Origin: Fibrobacteria bacterium
GTDB taxonomy: Bacteria > Fibrobacterota > Fibrobacteria > UBA11236
Length of the DNA: 47,651 nt
Assembly (NCBI GenBank): GCA_017881725.1
Contig: JADGQO010000092.1
Coordinates: forward strand, 1 to 47,651
Direction: 5' to 3'
The notes under the pieces: model-generated
The model's input: the letters and a program-made list of their open reading frames with translations, nothing else
Databases searched by the model: none
Told to the model about the DNA's origin: nothing
Shown: positions 1 through 8,626 of the stretch, piece after piece
How positions within the stretch are numbered: position 1 is the first letter of the stretch
Layout: the number at the start of each line of letters is the position of its first letter
Translations under genes and position numbers: made by a program

Positions 1-1212
1 CCAGGCTTTCAACTGGGTCACGGCCAGGAAGGGCACGATGCCGGCCAAGAGGCCGATGATCACGGCGCCGTTCGAATTCACGAAACCCGTAGCCGGGGTG
101 ATGACGACCAAGCCCGCAACGGCGCCGGAGCAGAAACCCAGCACGGTGGGTTTGCCGCGGAAGATCCATTCGAGCAAGGGCCAGACGAAAGCGGCTACGG
201 CCGTGGCCAAAGTGGTGGTGGTGAAAGCGTTGGCGGCTACAACGTCGGCGGCGACGGCGCTACCGGCGTTGAATCCATACCATCCCACCCAAAGCATGCC
301 CGTGCCTATCATGGTCAACACCAGGCTGTGCGGTGCGAAGTTCTTCTGTCCAAAACCCACGCGCTTGCCCAGGATAAGGCAAAGCACCAAGGCGGACCAG
401 CCCGAGGACATATGCACCACGGTACCGCCTGCGAAGTCGATGGCTTTAATCTTGGCAGTGGCATTCCACACGCCGTTCATCAGGCCGTCAATGCCCCAGA
501 CCATGTGGGCCAGGGGAAAGTAAACAATGAGCATCCATCCCAGGATGAACAACATGATGGCGCTGTACTTCATGCGCTCCGCAATCGCGCCGATAATCAG
601 GGCCGGCGTGATGATGGCGAACATCAACTGGTACATGGCGAAGACGTTATGCGAGACCCAATAGGAATAATCCGTATTGGGCGCGCTAGTCACGCCCTTT
701 AAGAAAGCGAATTTCAGGCTGCCTAAGTACGGCGAACCGGAGGCGAAGGTGAAGCTGTAACCGAAGGCCCACCATAGGATGGTGACCAATCCGGCGCAGC
801 CCAAGCATTGCGCCATCACGGACAGCACGTTTTTGGTGCGCACCAAGCCGCCATAGAAAAGGGCCAAGCCCGGCAAGGTCATGAACAGTACCAATGCCGC
901 GGACGTCATCATCCAAGCGTTATGACCAGGACCGGGTACGCCGACCAATTTTACGGGCGCACCGTTGTTCACGTATGCTTCCAGATCCGCGATGCGATAC
1001 AGGATAGAAGAGTCTACCGGCGCGGCAGCCACTACCGGAGCGGCTGCAGGCGGAGTTGTTGGTGCGGCGGTCGCGGCGGCCGGGGCCGTGGCGGCGGGAG
1101 CCTCGGTTGGAGCCGGTGCGGGGGTTTGCCCGAAACTCGTGGCTGCGGCAAGTAGACCGAGGGCGGCCCAGCATGCTATGAACTTCGATCTGATTGTCAT
1201 AAATTTGGTCAT
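1..1212 (-). CDS. amt: Ammonium channel/transporter Amt (3' end cut by window edge)
   Basis: Amt/MEP/Rh channel that conducts ammonium across the inner membrane. The visible part is 404 codons, read from 1212 down to base 1, with no stop, so the carboxyl end lies outside. The order is a signal-peptide-like segment, an Ala/Pro-rich periplasmic linker (about residues 30-60), then membrane segments. Diagnostic Amt blocks include LFYGGLVRTKNVLS, the stretch IDFAGGTVVHMSSG that carries the conserved Asp and first pore His, and FNAGSAVAA. I chose ATG 1212 because GAGGA lies about 9 bases upstream; ATG 1200 is in frame but too far from it. It is preceded by a sigma-54 type promoter and sits next to the urea transporter operon on the same strand. 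Nitrogen control is therefore likely, though that is inference from the promoter and neighbours. Confidence 0.95.
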   Translation of the reverse strand, partial: MTKFMTIRSKFIACWAALGLLAAATSFGQTPAPAPTEAPAATAPAAATAAPTTPPAAAPVVAAAPVDSSILYRIADLEAYVNNGAPVKLVGVPGPGHNAWMMTSAALVLFMTLPGLALFYGGLVRTKNVLSVMAQCLGCAGLVTILWWAFGYSFTFASGSPYLGSLKFAFLKGVTSAPNTDYSYWVSHNVFAMYQLMFAIITPALIIGAIAERMKYSAIMLFILGWMLIVYFPLAHMVWGIDGLMNGVWNATAKIKAIDFAGGTVVHMSSGWSALVLCLILGKRVGFGQKNFAPHSLVLTMIGTGMLWVGWYGFNAGSAVAADVVAANAFTTTTLATAVAAFVWPLLEWIFRGKPTVLGFCSGAVAGLVVITPATGFVNSNGAVIIGLLAGIVPFLAVTQLKAW

Positions 1213-1301
1213 TTTGGGTTTCCTCAAATTAGGGATTCTACAACCATCCACTCGGTCCACGTGCCAATGCCTGTCAGTGGTCCATCCGCGAAAATGATGG
1301 G

Positions 1302-1315
1302 ATGCTTTAAAGCAT
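1302..1315. repeat. Perfect 14-bp palindrome in the amt leader/promoter
   Basis: ATGCTTTAAAGCAT reads identically on both strands. It overlaps the -12 element of the amt sigma-54 promoter and the predicted transcription start, so it could be an operator or simply extended promoter sequence. Confidence 0.5.
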
Positions 1316-1326
1316 TGTCTATGCCA
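1311..1326 (-). promoter_or_regulatory. Sigma-54 promoter of amt
   Basis: On the minus strand the sequence reads TGGCATA-GACA-ATGCT. The GG and GC are separated by exactly 10 bases, as in the -24/-12 consensus TGGCACG-N4-TTGCW. The predicted start of transcription is near 1300, leaving about 88 bases of leader before ATG 1212. The -12 element overlaps a perfect 14-bp palindrome (1302-1315). Confidence 0.6.
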
Positions 1327-1387
1327 ATGCAAATTGTGCAGAAAAAGCAGCAAAAAAGAAATGTTTGTGGATTGTGAGTTGACAAAA

Positions 1388-1444
1388 GTCAATAATTGTT
1401 AACTAAGGAGAATAAATGTCATTTAAGTCGGGATAATTATTGAC
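1388..1444. promoter_or_regulatory. Inverted repeat upstream of amt, possible activator site
   Basis: GTCAATAATT (1388-1397) and AATTATTGAC (1435-1444) form a perfect 10-bp inverted repeat. In addition TTGACAAAA occurs twice (1379-1387 and 1440-1448). The block lies about 60-120 bp upstream of the amt -24 element, the distance at which sigma-54 activators usually bind. The rest of the 1213-1533 gap is AT-rich and shows no gene. Confidence 0.35.
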
Positions 1445-1533
1445 AAAAATTGCAAATGCTGCGTTTAGGCGGTTGGAAAACTTGGGATGTCAGAATCGGA
1501 GTGGTGTTTGACGGTTTCTTGACCTTATACGGC

Positions 1534-2310
1534 CTAAAAGGCCAAATACCGCTTCACTTCATCATCCGTAAGTTTTTGAGTCTCTCCCGAAAGGACCATT
1601 GAGCCTCTTTGCATGATGTAGAAGCGATTGCTCAAGCGTCGGGCGAAATCCAAATATTGTTCAACCAGTAAAATTGCGATTTTCCCTTTGGCACGTAGAT
1701 CCGTTAACACGCGCTCGATGTCATCGATGATGGAGGGTTGAATCCCTTCGGTAGGCTCATCCAGAAGTAGAACCCGGGGGTTCCCGACCAATGCCCTGGC
1801 GAGTGCCAGTTGCTGTTGCTGCCCGCCACTAAGGTTGCCGCCAAGCCGATTTCGCATGGTAGCGAGAAACGGAAACAATCCGAAAATTTCGTCTTCGGAA
1901 AAGTGCTTGGGCCTTTGAGGGTGAGCCTGCAATCCCAGCTTGATGTTTTCTTCGATGGTGAGTTTGGGAAAGATTTCCCGGCCTTGGGGAACATAGGCGA
2001 TGCCCCCGCGGGCACGTTTTTCCGTGGGAGATTTCACCACCGATTGGCCGGAAAGGAGAATCTCTCCTTGGCGCGCGGGCAGAAGTCCCATGATGGCCTT
2101 GAGCAAGGTCGTTTTACCCACGCCGTTTCGTCCCATCAAAGCGGTGATGGAACCTGGCCGCAAGTCCAGATCGACTTTGCGGATGATTTGACTTTCGCCA
2201 TAATAGACGTCCAATTGACGAACGGAAAGTGCTTGCGTCCCATCCGCTTCGTCCGATGTATCGCGGGTCGTTTCGGTTTTAATGGGCAGATCCGCCGTCG
2301 CTTCAGCCAT
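1534..2310 (-). CDS. urtE: Urea ABC transporter ATP-binding subunit UrtE
   Basis: One of two ATPase subunits of the UrtABCDE urea importer, acting on the cytoplasmic face. The product has 258 aa. Walker A is GRNGVGKTT (about 60-68), the signature motif is LSGGQ (about 160-164), and Walker B LLLDEP follows at about 181-186. The family-typical text DEPTEGIQPSIIDDIE fits UrtE and the LivF-like branch. The first 25 residues are an acidic, low-complexity extension before the ABC fold. The start overlaps the end of urtD by 8 bases, indicating translational coupling. It is the last urt gene; amt follows downstream in the same direction behind its own promoter. Confidence 0.95.
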   Translation of the reverse strand: MAEATADLPIKTETTRDTSDEADGTQALSVRQLDVYYGESQIIRKVDLDLRPGSITALMGRNGVGKTTLLKAIMGLLPARQGEILLSGQSVVKSPTEKRARGGIAYVPQGREIFPKLTIEENIKLGLQAHPQRPKHFSEDEIFGLFPFLATMRNRLGGNLSGGQQQQLALARALVGNPRVLLLDEPTEGIQPSIIDDIERVLTDLRAKGKIAILLVEQYLDFARRLSNRFYIMQRGSMVLSGETQKLTDDEVKRYLAF

Positions 2311-3103
2311 GTTTCGTCCCTACCGCCGTTACCGCCGCTACCGGCTGGCCGTTTTCGTCCCGCCGTTTGGAACGACCCAGGTATCTCTCGATGACTTCGG
2401 GATCATTTTGGATTTTTTCCATGCTTCCTTCCGTCAGGATACGGCCTTCGCAGAGTACGGTCACTTTCCGCGCGAGTTGCCGGACGAATTCCATGTCATG
2501 CTCGATGACGATGATGGAGTGGCGCTTGGCCAGTTCCAAAAGCAGTTCGCCGGTTTTTTCCGTCTCTTCGTCCGTCATGCCCGCAGCGGGTTCGTCGATG
2601 AGCAACAGCTTAGGGTCCTGCAGAATGAGCATTCCGATTTCCAGCCATTGCTTTTGACCATGGGACAGGATGGCCGCCACGCTCGACAAGTGGCGCGTCA
2701 AGCCCACGGTCGCGGCGACCCGATCGATGGCATCGCGCATCGCTTCCGTCGGTTTATGAAACAGCGTGCTCCAAATCCCCCGATTGGATTTGGAGGCCAA
2801 TAGAAGGTTGTCCCAAACGGTGAGCGAACCGAATACTGAAGGCGTTTGGAATTTTCTTCCCACGCCCAAATCGACGATCTGCTTTTCATTCAATTTGATC
2901 AAATCCTTATCGGCCATGATGGCGCTTCCGGTTTGCGGCTTGGTCTTTCCGCACAGCACGTCCATGAAGGTGGTTTTTCCCGCGCCATTGGGTCCAATCA
3001 CCACGCGCAATTCCCGCTCTTCCAACTCGAAATATTTGATGTCCAGGGCCTTAAAGCCATCGAAGGATACGGATACCTCTTCCACTTGGAGAATCAGGTT
3101 CAT
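2303..3103 (-). CDS. urtD: Urea ABC transporter ATP-binding subunit UrtD
   Basis: Second ATPase of the urea importer, 266 aa, LivG-like. Walker A GPNGAGKTT lies at about 37-45, the ABC signature is the variant LSHGQKQ, and Walker B is LLLIDEPAAGMT. The LSHGQ variant together with the FKALDIKYFELEE block near the amino end is typical of UrtD rather than LivG. The ATG overlaps the urtC stop as ATGA (4 bases), so the two are coupled. The tail (about 248-266) is short and variable. Confidence 0.95.
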   Translation of the reverse strand: MNLILQVEEVSVSFDGFKALDIKYFELEERELRVVIGPNGAGKTTFMDVLCGKTKPQTGSAIMADKDLIKLNEKQIVDLGVGRKFQTPSVFGSLTVWDNLLLASKSNRGIWSTLFHKPTEAMRDAIDRVAATVGLTRHLSSVAAILSHGQKQWLEIGMLILQDPKLLLIDEPAAGMTDEETEKTGELLLELAKRHSIIVIEHDMEFVRQLARKVTVLCEGRILTEGSMEKIQNDPEVIERYLGRSKRRDENGQPVAAVTAVGTKHG

Positions 3104-4314
3104 GGCGTCACTCCGGCCGTCGTGTTACGGGTGGTCAGGGGGTCGGCCCCCGTTCCCTGCGCGTCTCCAGAAGGGTCATGGATATCGCTTGTGCCGGCCA
3201 TCGAAGCAGCTAATGCCGCAGGCCCAATATCCGTTGAACTCCGGTTATTCGCGCGTTTGCGAAAAGGCAATTGCTGCAAGGCTCCGGCCAATCCCTGCGG
3301 CATGAACAATACCACCGCCACGAAAAGGGCGCCCAAAAAATACAGCCACGATCCCGGAAACCGCCCGGTCAGGAAGCTGTAGCACAGGCTGACGCCGACC
3401 GCGCCCAAGATGGGACCGGACAAGGTTCCCCGTCCGCCGAGCGCCACCCACACTACCATTTCCAGGGAGTTTTTCACATCCATGCGGCCCGGGGTGATGA
3501 TGCCGGTTTGGGGAACATAAAGGATCCCGCCCACGGCTGCCAACAAGGCGGACAAGGTAAACGCGAAGAGTTTGAAGCGGGCGACCGGAAAGCCCGTGAA
3601 GCGCAGACGTTGTTCGCTGTCCCGGATGGCGATGAGCACCTTGCCCAACTTGGAAGCGATGAGCAGGCGGCAACCGAAATATGCCGACGTCAAAACCACG
3701 GCCGTGATCACGAAAAGCGTGCGCTTGACGGCCGGGTGGGCCAGTTGGAATCCCAGCAAGGTTTTGAAATCGGTGAGGCCGTTGGTGCCTCCCAGCATGG
3801 TCTCATTGCGGAGGAAAATCAACCACATGGCCAAGGCCAGGGCTTGGGTGATGATGCTGAAATAAACCCCGTTGATGCGGCTGCGGAAGGCGAAGTATCC
3901 GAACGTCATCGCGAAAACTACGGGTACGCAAAGCGCCAGGAACAAGGCGATGGGAAAATGATGGAAGGGTTCCCAAAACCACGGCAAGGTCTTCACCTGG
4001 TTCCAGACCATGAAGTCCGGCAGGGCGCTTCCGTAAACGCCGTTGGTGCCGGTTTTAAGGAGCATGTGCATGCCGATGCAGTAACCGCCCAAGCAGAAAA
4101 ACAGCGCTTGGCAAAGAGTCAATATACCGGCATAGCCCCACACCAGATCGATTCCCAGCGCGGCCAGGGCGAAGCAAAAATAGCGGCCCAGCAAATTCAA
4201 GTTGAGATCCGACACCCAGCCCATGGCGTTGGCCAGGGGAATCAGTAGAATGGCGGCGAAGGCGAAAGCGAGCGCGGTTTTTTCCCGTTGCCACAAGGCT
4301 TCAAAGATCTTCAT
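3100..4314 (-). CDS. urtC: Urea ABC transporter permease UrtC
   Basis: Inner-membrane permease of the urea importer, 404 aa, LivM-like. It has about nine to ten hydrophobic segments from residue 15 to 350. The EAA-like cytoplasmic loop region reads AIRDSEQRLRFTGFPVARFK, which is characteristic of this permease family. The carboxyl tail (about 355-404) is a polar Thr/Ala/Gly-rich extension without membrane segments. AAGGA sits just before ATG 4314, which overlaps the end of urtB by 14 bases. With UrtB it would form the heterodimeric channel. Confidence 0.95.
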   Translation of the reverse strand: MKIFEALWQREKTALAFAFAAILLIPLANAMGWVSDLNLNLLGRYFCFALAALGIDLVWGYAGILTLCQALFFCLGGYCIGMHMLLKTGTNGVYGSALPDFMVWNQVKTLPWFWEPFHHFPIALFLALCVPVVFAMTFGYFAFRSRINGVYFSIITQALALAMWLIFLRNETMLGGTNGLTDFKTLLGFQLAHPAVKRTLFVITAVVLTSAYFGCRLLIASKLGKVLIAIRDSEQRLRFTGFPVARFKLFAFTLSALLAAVGGILYVPQTGIITPGRMDVKNSLEMVVWVALGGRGTLSGPILGAVGVSLCYSFLTGRFPGSWLYFLGALFVAVVLFMPQGLAGALQQLPFRKRANNRSSTDIGPAALAASMAGTSDIHDPSGDAQGTGADPLTTRNTTAGVTP

Positions 4315-6124
4315 TGCGTCCTTTCGCGGGAAACAGTCCGGACGGTTTGTTCTGCAGGAAAAGGATGACCATGGCCAACAGGACCACCTTGGCGTACACG
4401 CTTTGCAGGAAAGGTTCCAGGAACTTATTCATGGTGCCGATGCCGATTCCGGAAAGCACGGTACCGGCCAATTTCCCCACGCCGCCGGTCACGACCACCA
4501 TGAAGGAGTCGACGATATAATTTTGGCCCATGCCCGGATCGACATTGCCCACTTGCGTCAGGGCGCAGCCGGCGATGCCCGCGATGCCGGTTCCCAATCC
4601 GAAGGTCAAGGCGTCCACCTTGCGCGTTCCGATGCCCAGGCAGCGGCTCATGGCGCGGTTTTGCGTGACGGCGCGGATCAAGGTGCCGAGCGGGGTGCGG
4701 TAGAATATCAAAGACACCAGCGACACGATGGTGATGGTCAGGAAAATGATGAAGATGCGGTTGTAGGGCAGCACGACCTGCGGGAAAATCTCCCACCCCT
4801 TGCTGAGCAATTCCGGGGAGGAGACCGCGGTCAAATCCCCGAAGAGGCTGCGCGCGGATTGCACGAACAACAGGCTGAGGCCCCAGGTGGCCAACAAGGT
4901 TTCCAAAGGCCTTCCGTACAGGCGCTTGATGATGGTCGTTTCCACGAGCACGCCGATGCCGCCGGAAGTCAGGAAGGCGATCGGCAGTGAGACCGCCAGG
5001 AAATAACCGAAATAGGGGGCGGGAAGGTATTTGTGAAAAAGATTCTGGACGATGAAGGTGGCGTACGCCCCGATCATCATGAATTCACCGTGCGCCATGT
5101 TGATGACGCCCATCAACCCGAAGATGATCGCCAAACCCAGGGCCATCAAGATCAGGATGGACCCGAGGCTCAACCCGGTGAAAATATTTTGCACGATGGA
5201 AGTGTAGGAGGCGTAGGCCTCAATGGTCTGGACCGCGCGCGTGATTTCCTTACGGGCGCCTTCGTCGCTTTCCATGCCTGCGCCGGACGTGCTCGCCAAA
5301 ATTTTCAATTCGGCCAAGGCGCTTCCGGAGTGGAGATCGCCTAATGCCTTGGCGGCCGCGGCGCGATTTTCCGGCAATGCCGAGTGCAGGCGGATGCGGG
5401 CGGAAGCCTCCTGCATGAGGCGTTTGCATTTTCCGTCCTTTTCTTTTTCCAAAGCGGCCGTGATTAGGGGTAACTGCAAGGTGTCGCCGCTTTCGCCCAG
5501 GGAAAGGGCGGCGGACTGGCGTTTTTTGGCGTCGGGATTATCCAGGTCGAAAGCCAGCAATAAAGGTTGCACCATCGCGCGCACTTCGCGATCGGTTTCC
5601 AATTCCGTAAGGTCGGCGGTTTTCGCATAGATGGGAGCGCCGTTTTCGTCTAATAAGGCCTGCATGGGATAGGTTTTGAATAGTTGGACCCAATTTTCCC
5701 CGTCGCGATCGGTTTCCGGGCCCGCGATGACCAGGATTTTTGGTTGGGCCGCATCCGGATTCGCTTTCGCGGCCGGAGGCGAATACTCGTAGAGGTTTCC
5801 TTTGAACAGATTCTGGAAAAAATCCTGCAGATTATGATCCGCCCGCGGGATGAGGGCCTTAATCGTTTGCGTCCGGGTTTCCGGATTTTTCAAAAGCGTG
5901 TCGAGCAGGGCGGCGACGGGAATTTCGTTCCCGGCCGGATTGAACGTTCCCACCGGTGCGGCGGATGCGCCGGAGTCCGGAGCTGGTTTTACCATCGCTC
6001 TGGAAACCGGGAGGGCTTTTGCAGCGGAGGCGGAATCCTGGCCGTGAATCGGAGCCGACAGACAGCCTGCGCTCCATAGGAAAAGATTCAGCAGGTAAAA
6101 TTTTGTCCGAAAATTACGGCGCAT
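4301..6124 (-). CDS. urtB: Urea ABC transporter permease UrtB with long periplasmic amino domain
   Basis: Second permease, 607 aa, LivH-like. Only the carboxyl half (about 310-600) is the membrane permease, with the family block GLMGVINMAHGEFMMIGAY. The first half begins with a signal peptide ending near the Gly-Gln-Asp around residue 30. About 270 soluble residues follow, with helical HEAT-like stretches (KRQSAALSLGESGDTLQLPL and similar), which would lie in the periplasm. Such an amino extension is known in UrtB proteins and absent from LivH. It lies 128 bases after urtA, a gap holding two hairpins, so expression relative to urtA may be tuned there. The Shine-Dalgarno match is poor (AAGGAG about 16 bases upstream). 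Confidence 0.93.
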   Translation of the reverse strand: MRRNFRTKFYLLNLFLWSAGCLSAPIHGQDSASAAKALPVSRAMVKPAPDSGASAAPVGTFNPAGNEIPVAALLDTLLKNPETRTQTIKALIPRADHNLQDFFQNLFKGNLYEYSPPAAKANPDAAQPKILVIAGPETDRDGENWVQLFKTYPMQALLDENGAPIYAKTADLTELETDREVRAMVQPLLLAFDLDNPDAKKRQSAALSLGESGDTLQLPLITAALEKEKDGKCKRLMQEASARIRLHSALPENRAAAAKALGDLHSGSALAELKILASTSGAGMESDEGARKEITRAVQTIEAYASYTSIVQNIFTGLSLGSILILMALGLAIIFGLMGVINMAHGEFMMIGAYATFIVQNLFHKYLPAPYFGYFLAVSLPIAFLTSGGIGVLVETTIIKRLYGRPLETLLATWGLSLLFVQSARSLFGDLTAVSSPELLSKGWEIFPQVVLPYNRIFIIFLTITIVSLVSLIFYRTPLGTLIRAVTQNRAMSRCLGIGTRKVDALTFGLGTGIAGIAGCALTQVGNVDPGMGQNYIVDSFMVVVTGGVGKLAGTVLSGIGIGTMNKFLEPFLQSVYAKVVLLAMVILFLQNKPSGLFPAKGRNEDL

Positions 6125-6205
6125 GCTCTATTATTCCAAACTCCTTCTTCGGGTCATGCCGAATTGAATTCGGACCTTGCCGAAGAAGGACATCGAGGGT
6201 TTTCC

Positions 6206-6226
6206 CGTGGCGCCTGATGCGCCACG
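6206..6226 (-). other. Intercistronic hairpin between urtA and urtB
   Basis: CGTGGCGC and GCGCCACG pair perfectly around a 5-base loop. No T run follows on the minus strand, so it is more likely an mRNA-stabilising or attenuating hairpin behind urtA than a full terminator. A second palindrome, CCGAATT-G-AATTCGG (6159-6173), lies nearer urtB. Binding-protein genes of ABC operons often carry such structures, which keep the binding protein in excess. Confidence 0.5.
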
Positions 6227-6252
6227 ACTTTGCGAGGAATTAAATCCGAGGA

Positions 6253-7554
6253 TTATTTCTTCGTGTAGGTGCCGGTATGATCCACGTGATCGCAACCCTT
6301 GTCCGGGCTGGTGTAGATCGACCAGGGCTCGGGAGCGACCAGGCCCTTGGACTTCCAGACGATCTTGAATTGGCCGTCCTTCTTGATTTCACCGATGATG
6401 ACGGGCTTGTGGAGATGGTTGTTGCGTTCGTCCATCATGACCATGCCGCCGGGGGCTTGGAACTTGAGGCCATAAGCGGCCTTGCGGACCTTGTCGACCT
6501 CGAAGGACTTGGCTTTGGCGGCGGCGGCGGCCCAGATGTTGATGCTGATATAAGCGGCTTCCATCGGGTCATCGGTCACGCGCTTGTCTCCGCCGGGCAG
6601 ATTGTTCTTCTTGGCGAATTCCTTGAAGTCCTTCACGAACTTGGAGTTGCTCGGAGCTTTCACGGATTGGAAGTAGTTCCAGGCGGCCAAGTGTCCGATC
6701 AGGTATTGGGTATCCATGGCGCGCAATTCGTCTTCGGCGACGGAGAAAGCCATGATGGGGCACATGGCGGAGGTCAAGCCCTGGTTCGCGAACTCCTTAT
6801 AGAAAGGCACGTTCGAGTCGCCGTTGATGGTGGACAGCACGCAGGTCTTGCCGCCGGCCGAGAAGGTCTTGATCTTCTGGACGATGGTTTGATAATCCTG
6901 GTGATGGAAAGGAGTGTATTCTTCCATGATGTTCTCGGCGGGAACGCCTTTGGCCAACAGGAAGGCGCGCAGGATTTTGTTCGCCGTGCGGGGGAAAACG
7001 TAGTCCGTTCCCAACAGGTAGAACTTCTTATACTCTCCGCCTTCCTTGCTCATCATGTATTCCGCGGCGGGAATCAACTGCTGATTGGGCGTGGCGCCGG
7101 TATAGAACACGTTGTTGGAGCATTCTTCGCCTTCATACTGCACGGGATAAAAAAGCAAGGCGTTGTTGTTTTCGAAAACGGGCAGCACGGATTTGCGCGA
7201 TACCGAGGTCCAGCAACCGAAGGTCACGGCGACCTTATCGGTCAGCACCAGTTGTTTGGCTTTCTCGGCGAAAAGATCCCAGTCCGACGCGGGGTCCACG
7301 ATCACCGGCTCGATTTTTTTTCCGTTGATGCCGCCTTTGGCATTGAGTTCCTCGACCGCCATCATGACGACATCTTTGAGCGAAACTTCCGAAATCGCCA
7401 TGGTTCCGCTTAAGGAATGCAGAATGCCGATTTTCACGGTTTCTTCGGCTCGGGCTTGGGACATGGCGGTAAAGGCCAAGGCCATCATGGCCATGCCTTT
7501 ACCCATCTTGCTCAGCAAACCCTGTCGTGTGGCTTTGAAATTGGATTGCATCAT
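6253..7554 (-). CDS. urtA: Urea ABC transporter substrate-binding protein UrtA
   Basis: Periplasmic urea-binding protein, 433 aa from ATG 7554, and first gene of the urt operon. It has a signal peptide (basic start, hydrophobic AMMALAFTAM, cleavage after SQARA), then EETVKIGILHSLSGTMAIS, which is the type 1 periplasmic binding fold of the amide/urea family. The blocks LLFYPVQYEGEECSNNVFY and DPMEAAYISINIWAAA are typical of UrtA. The longer reading frame begins at 7620, but that start lies inside a near-perfect sigma-54 promoter. GGAGA sits 8 bases before ATG 7554, so the shorter form is the real one. Confidence 0.96.
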   Translation of the reverse strand: MMQSNFKATRQGLLSKMGKGMAMMALAFTAMSQARAEETVKIGILHSLSGTMAISEVSLKDVVMMAVEELNAKGGINGKKIEPVIVDPASDWDLFAEKAKQLVLTDKVAVTFGCWTSVSRKSVLPVFENNNALLFYPVQYEGEECSNNVFYTGATPNQQLIPAAEYMMSKEGGEYKKFYLLGTDYVFPRTANKILRAFLLAKGVPAENIMEEYTPFHHQDYQTIVQKIKTFSAGGKTCVLSTINGDSNVPFYKEFANQGLTSAMCPIMAFSVAEDELRAMDTQYLIGHLAAWNYFQSVKAPSNSKFVKDFKEFAKKNNLPGGDKRVTDDPMEAAYISINIWAAAAAKAKSFEVDKVRKAAYGLKFQAPGGMVMMDERNNHLHKPVIIGEIKKDGQFKIVWKSKGLVAPEPWSIYTSPDKGCDHVDHTGTYTKK

Positions 7555-7603
7555 CTTCGTTCTCCTCTCAAGGAACTCGGTGTAAGAAACAATTCGGAAA
7601 AAA

Positions 7604-7619
7604 AGCAATTCAAGTGCCA
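7604..7619 (-). promoter_or_regulatory. Sigma-54 promoter of the urtABCDE operon
   Basis: The minus strand reads TGGCACT-TGAA-TTGCT, almost the full -24/-12 consensus, with the invariant GG-N10-GC spacing. Transcription should start near 7593, giving a leader of about 40 bases with a good Shine-Dalgarno before ATG 7554. This supports RpoN/NtrC-type control of urea uptake. Confidence 0.85.
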
Positions 7620-7705
7620 TACCTCATTTTCAGCCTACAGGTCATTTCAACACTTGAATCCTTCCCATTTATTTCAAAACACGACAAATACTGACGTGGT
7701 GGTTT

Positions 7706-7724
7706 ATTGTGTATACAATTCGCG
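7706..7724. promoter_or_regulatory. Possible activator site between urtA and ureD
   Basis: ATTGT-GTAT-ACAAT is an imperfect dyad at 7706-7719, extended by TCGCG. It sits about 90 bp upstream of the urtA -24 box and about 45-60 bp upstream of the candidate ureD promoter, a plausible shared enhancer position. The core TGTATACAATTCGCG recurs with one change at 33380-33394. Confidence 0.35.
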
Positions 7725-7766
7725 ACAATCGCTCCGAGCTCCCGAAAATTATTCACATTTAGTTCA

Positions 7767-7782
7767 TGGTTGGAAATTTGCT
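7767..7782 (+). promoter_or_regulatory. Candidate sigma-54 promoter of the urease operon
   Basis: TGGTTGG-AAAT-TTGCT keeps the strict GG-N10-GC spacing and a consensus -12 box, but the -24 box is weak after TGG. Transcription would start near 7793, only about 15 bases before the TTG start and directly at the ribosome binding site GGAGG (7795-7799). That is tight, so the site is plausible but uncertain. Confidence 0.4.
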
Positions 7783-7807
7783 TTGCAATAACTCGGAGGT
7801 CGGGTAA

Positions 7808-8626
7808 TTGATCGCTTCTGTCAGCGCACTTCACGTGGAGCGTATCGGGGTAACTTCTCGGTTAACCCAATGCCTGGGCTATCCGCCGTTGAAGTTCATC
7901 AACCCCAGGGGTCAATTCGGTTCCTGCCAAGTCTATATGGCCAATTACGGCGGGGGCATGGTCGATGGGGATAGAGTCCGGATGCGGGTGGAATGCGGTC
8001 CGGATTCTCGATTGTATCTGGGAAGTCAGTCCAGTACGAAAATATACCGTAGCGATGGGCGAGGCGGTTGTGGGCAGGAATTGTCCGGCAGCGTGGCGGC
8101 CGGAGCCTTTGCCGTAATCTGTCCGGACCCGGTCGTTCCCTACTTGGGCAGCCATTACGCGCAATCCCAAGAATGGTCCCTGGATGAAAACGGGGAGCTC
8201 GCCGTCTTCGATTGGCTCCAGCCCGGACGCGCCGAGCGGGGCGAGGTTTTTGATTATGCTTTTTATCAGAGCAAGTTGCGGGTTCGCCGGCCCGGGGGCC
8301 CTCTAATCTATACGGACTGCCTGGCTATCGATCCGGAGCGGCAACATCCGACTCTCTGCGGCCGATTCGGAAAGTTTCAGTCCTTACTCTCGGTTTATCT
8401 ATTCGGTCCCAAGCTATCGGTCATGATGAGCACCTTGATGGCAGGTTTGAAAAAAACGGGTTCCGCACGGGCCTGGGTGACGGTGGGAGAGCGGCCGGGC
8501 GTCGGGTTTACGGTGCGCGCGATGGGTATGTGCCGCCAGGACCTGCAACCGATACAGGATTTGTTGTTTCAAAATTTCTGCCGACCGGAATGGCTCGGAT
8601 TCAATCCCTGGACGAGGAGATGGTAA
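7808..8626 (+). CDS. ureD: Urease accessory protein UreD (UreH)
   Basis: Chaperone that forms the UreD-UreF-UreG complex on apo-urease and helps deliver nickel to the active site. The product has 272 aa, normal for the family. Family blocks visible include YMANYGGGMVDGDRV (about 43-57), LYLGSQSSTKIYRS and FGKFQSLLSVYLFGP. The start is TTG, with GGAGG 8 bases upstream; no ATG lies near. It is the first gene of ureD-ureAB-ureC-ureF-ureG and is divergent from urtA. Its TAA is followed directly by the ATG of ureAB. Confidence 0.93.
   Translation: MIASVSALHVERIGVTSRLTQCLGYPPLKFINPRGQFGSCQVYMANYGGGMVDGDRVRMRVECGPDSRLYLGSQSSTKIYRSDGRGGCGQELSGSVAAGAFAVICPDPVVPYLGSHYAQSQEWSLDENGELAVFDWLQPGRAERGEVFDYAFYQSKLRVRRPGGPLIYTDCLAIDPERQHPTLCGRFGKFQSLLSVYLFGPKLSVMMSTLMAGLKKTGSARAWVTVGERPGVGFTVRAMGMCRQDLQPIQDLLFQNFCRPEWLGFNPWTRRW

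Noticed and set aside
7771-7785. TGG-N11-GC match before ureD in a second register
   Set aside because: Spacing is one base too long for sigma-54, which requires GG-N10-GC; the overlapping register at 7767 fits better.
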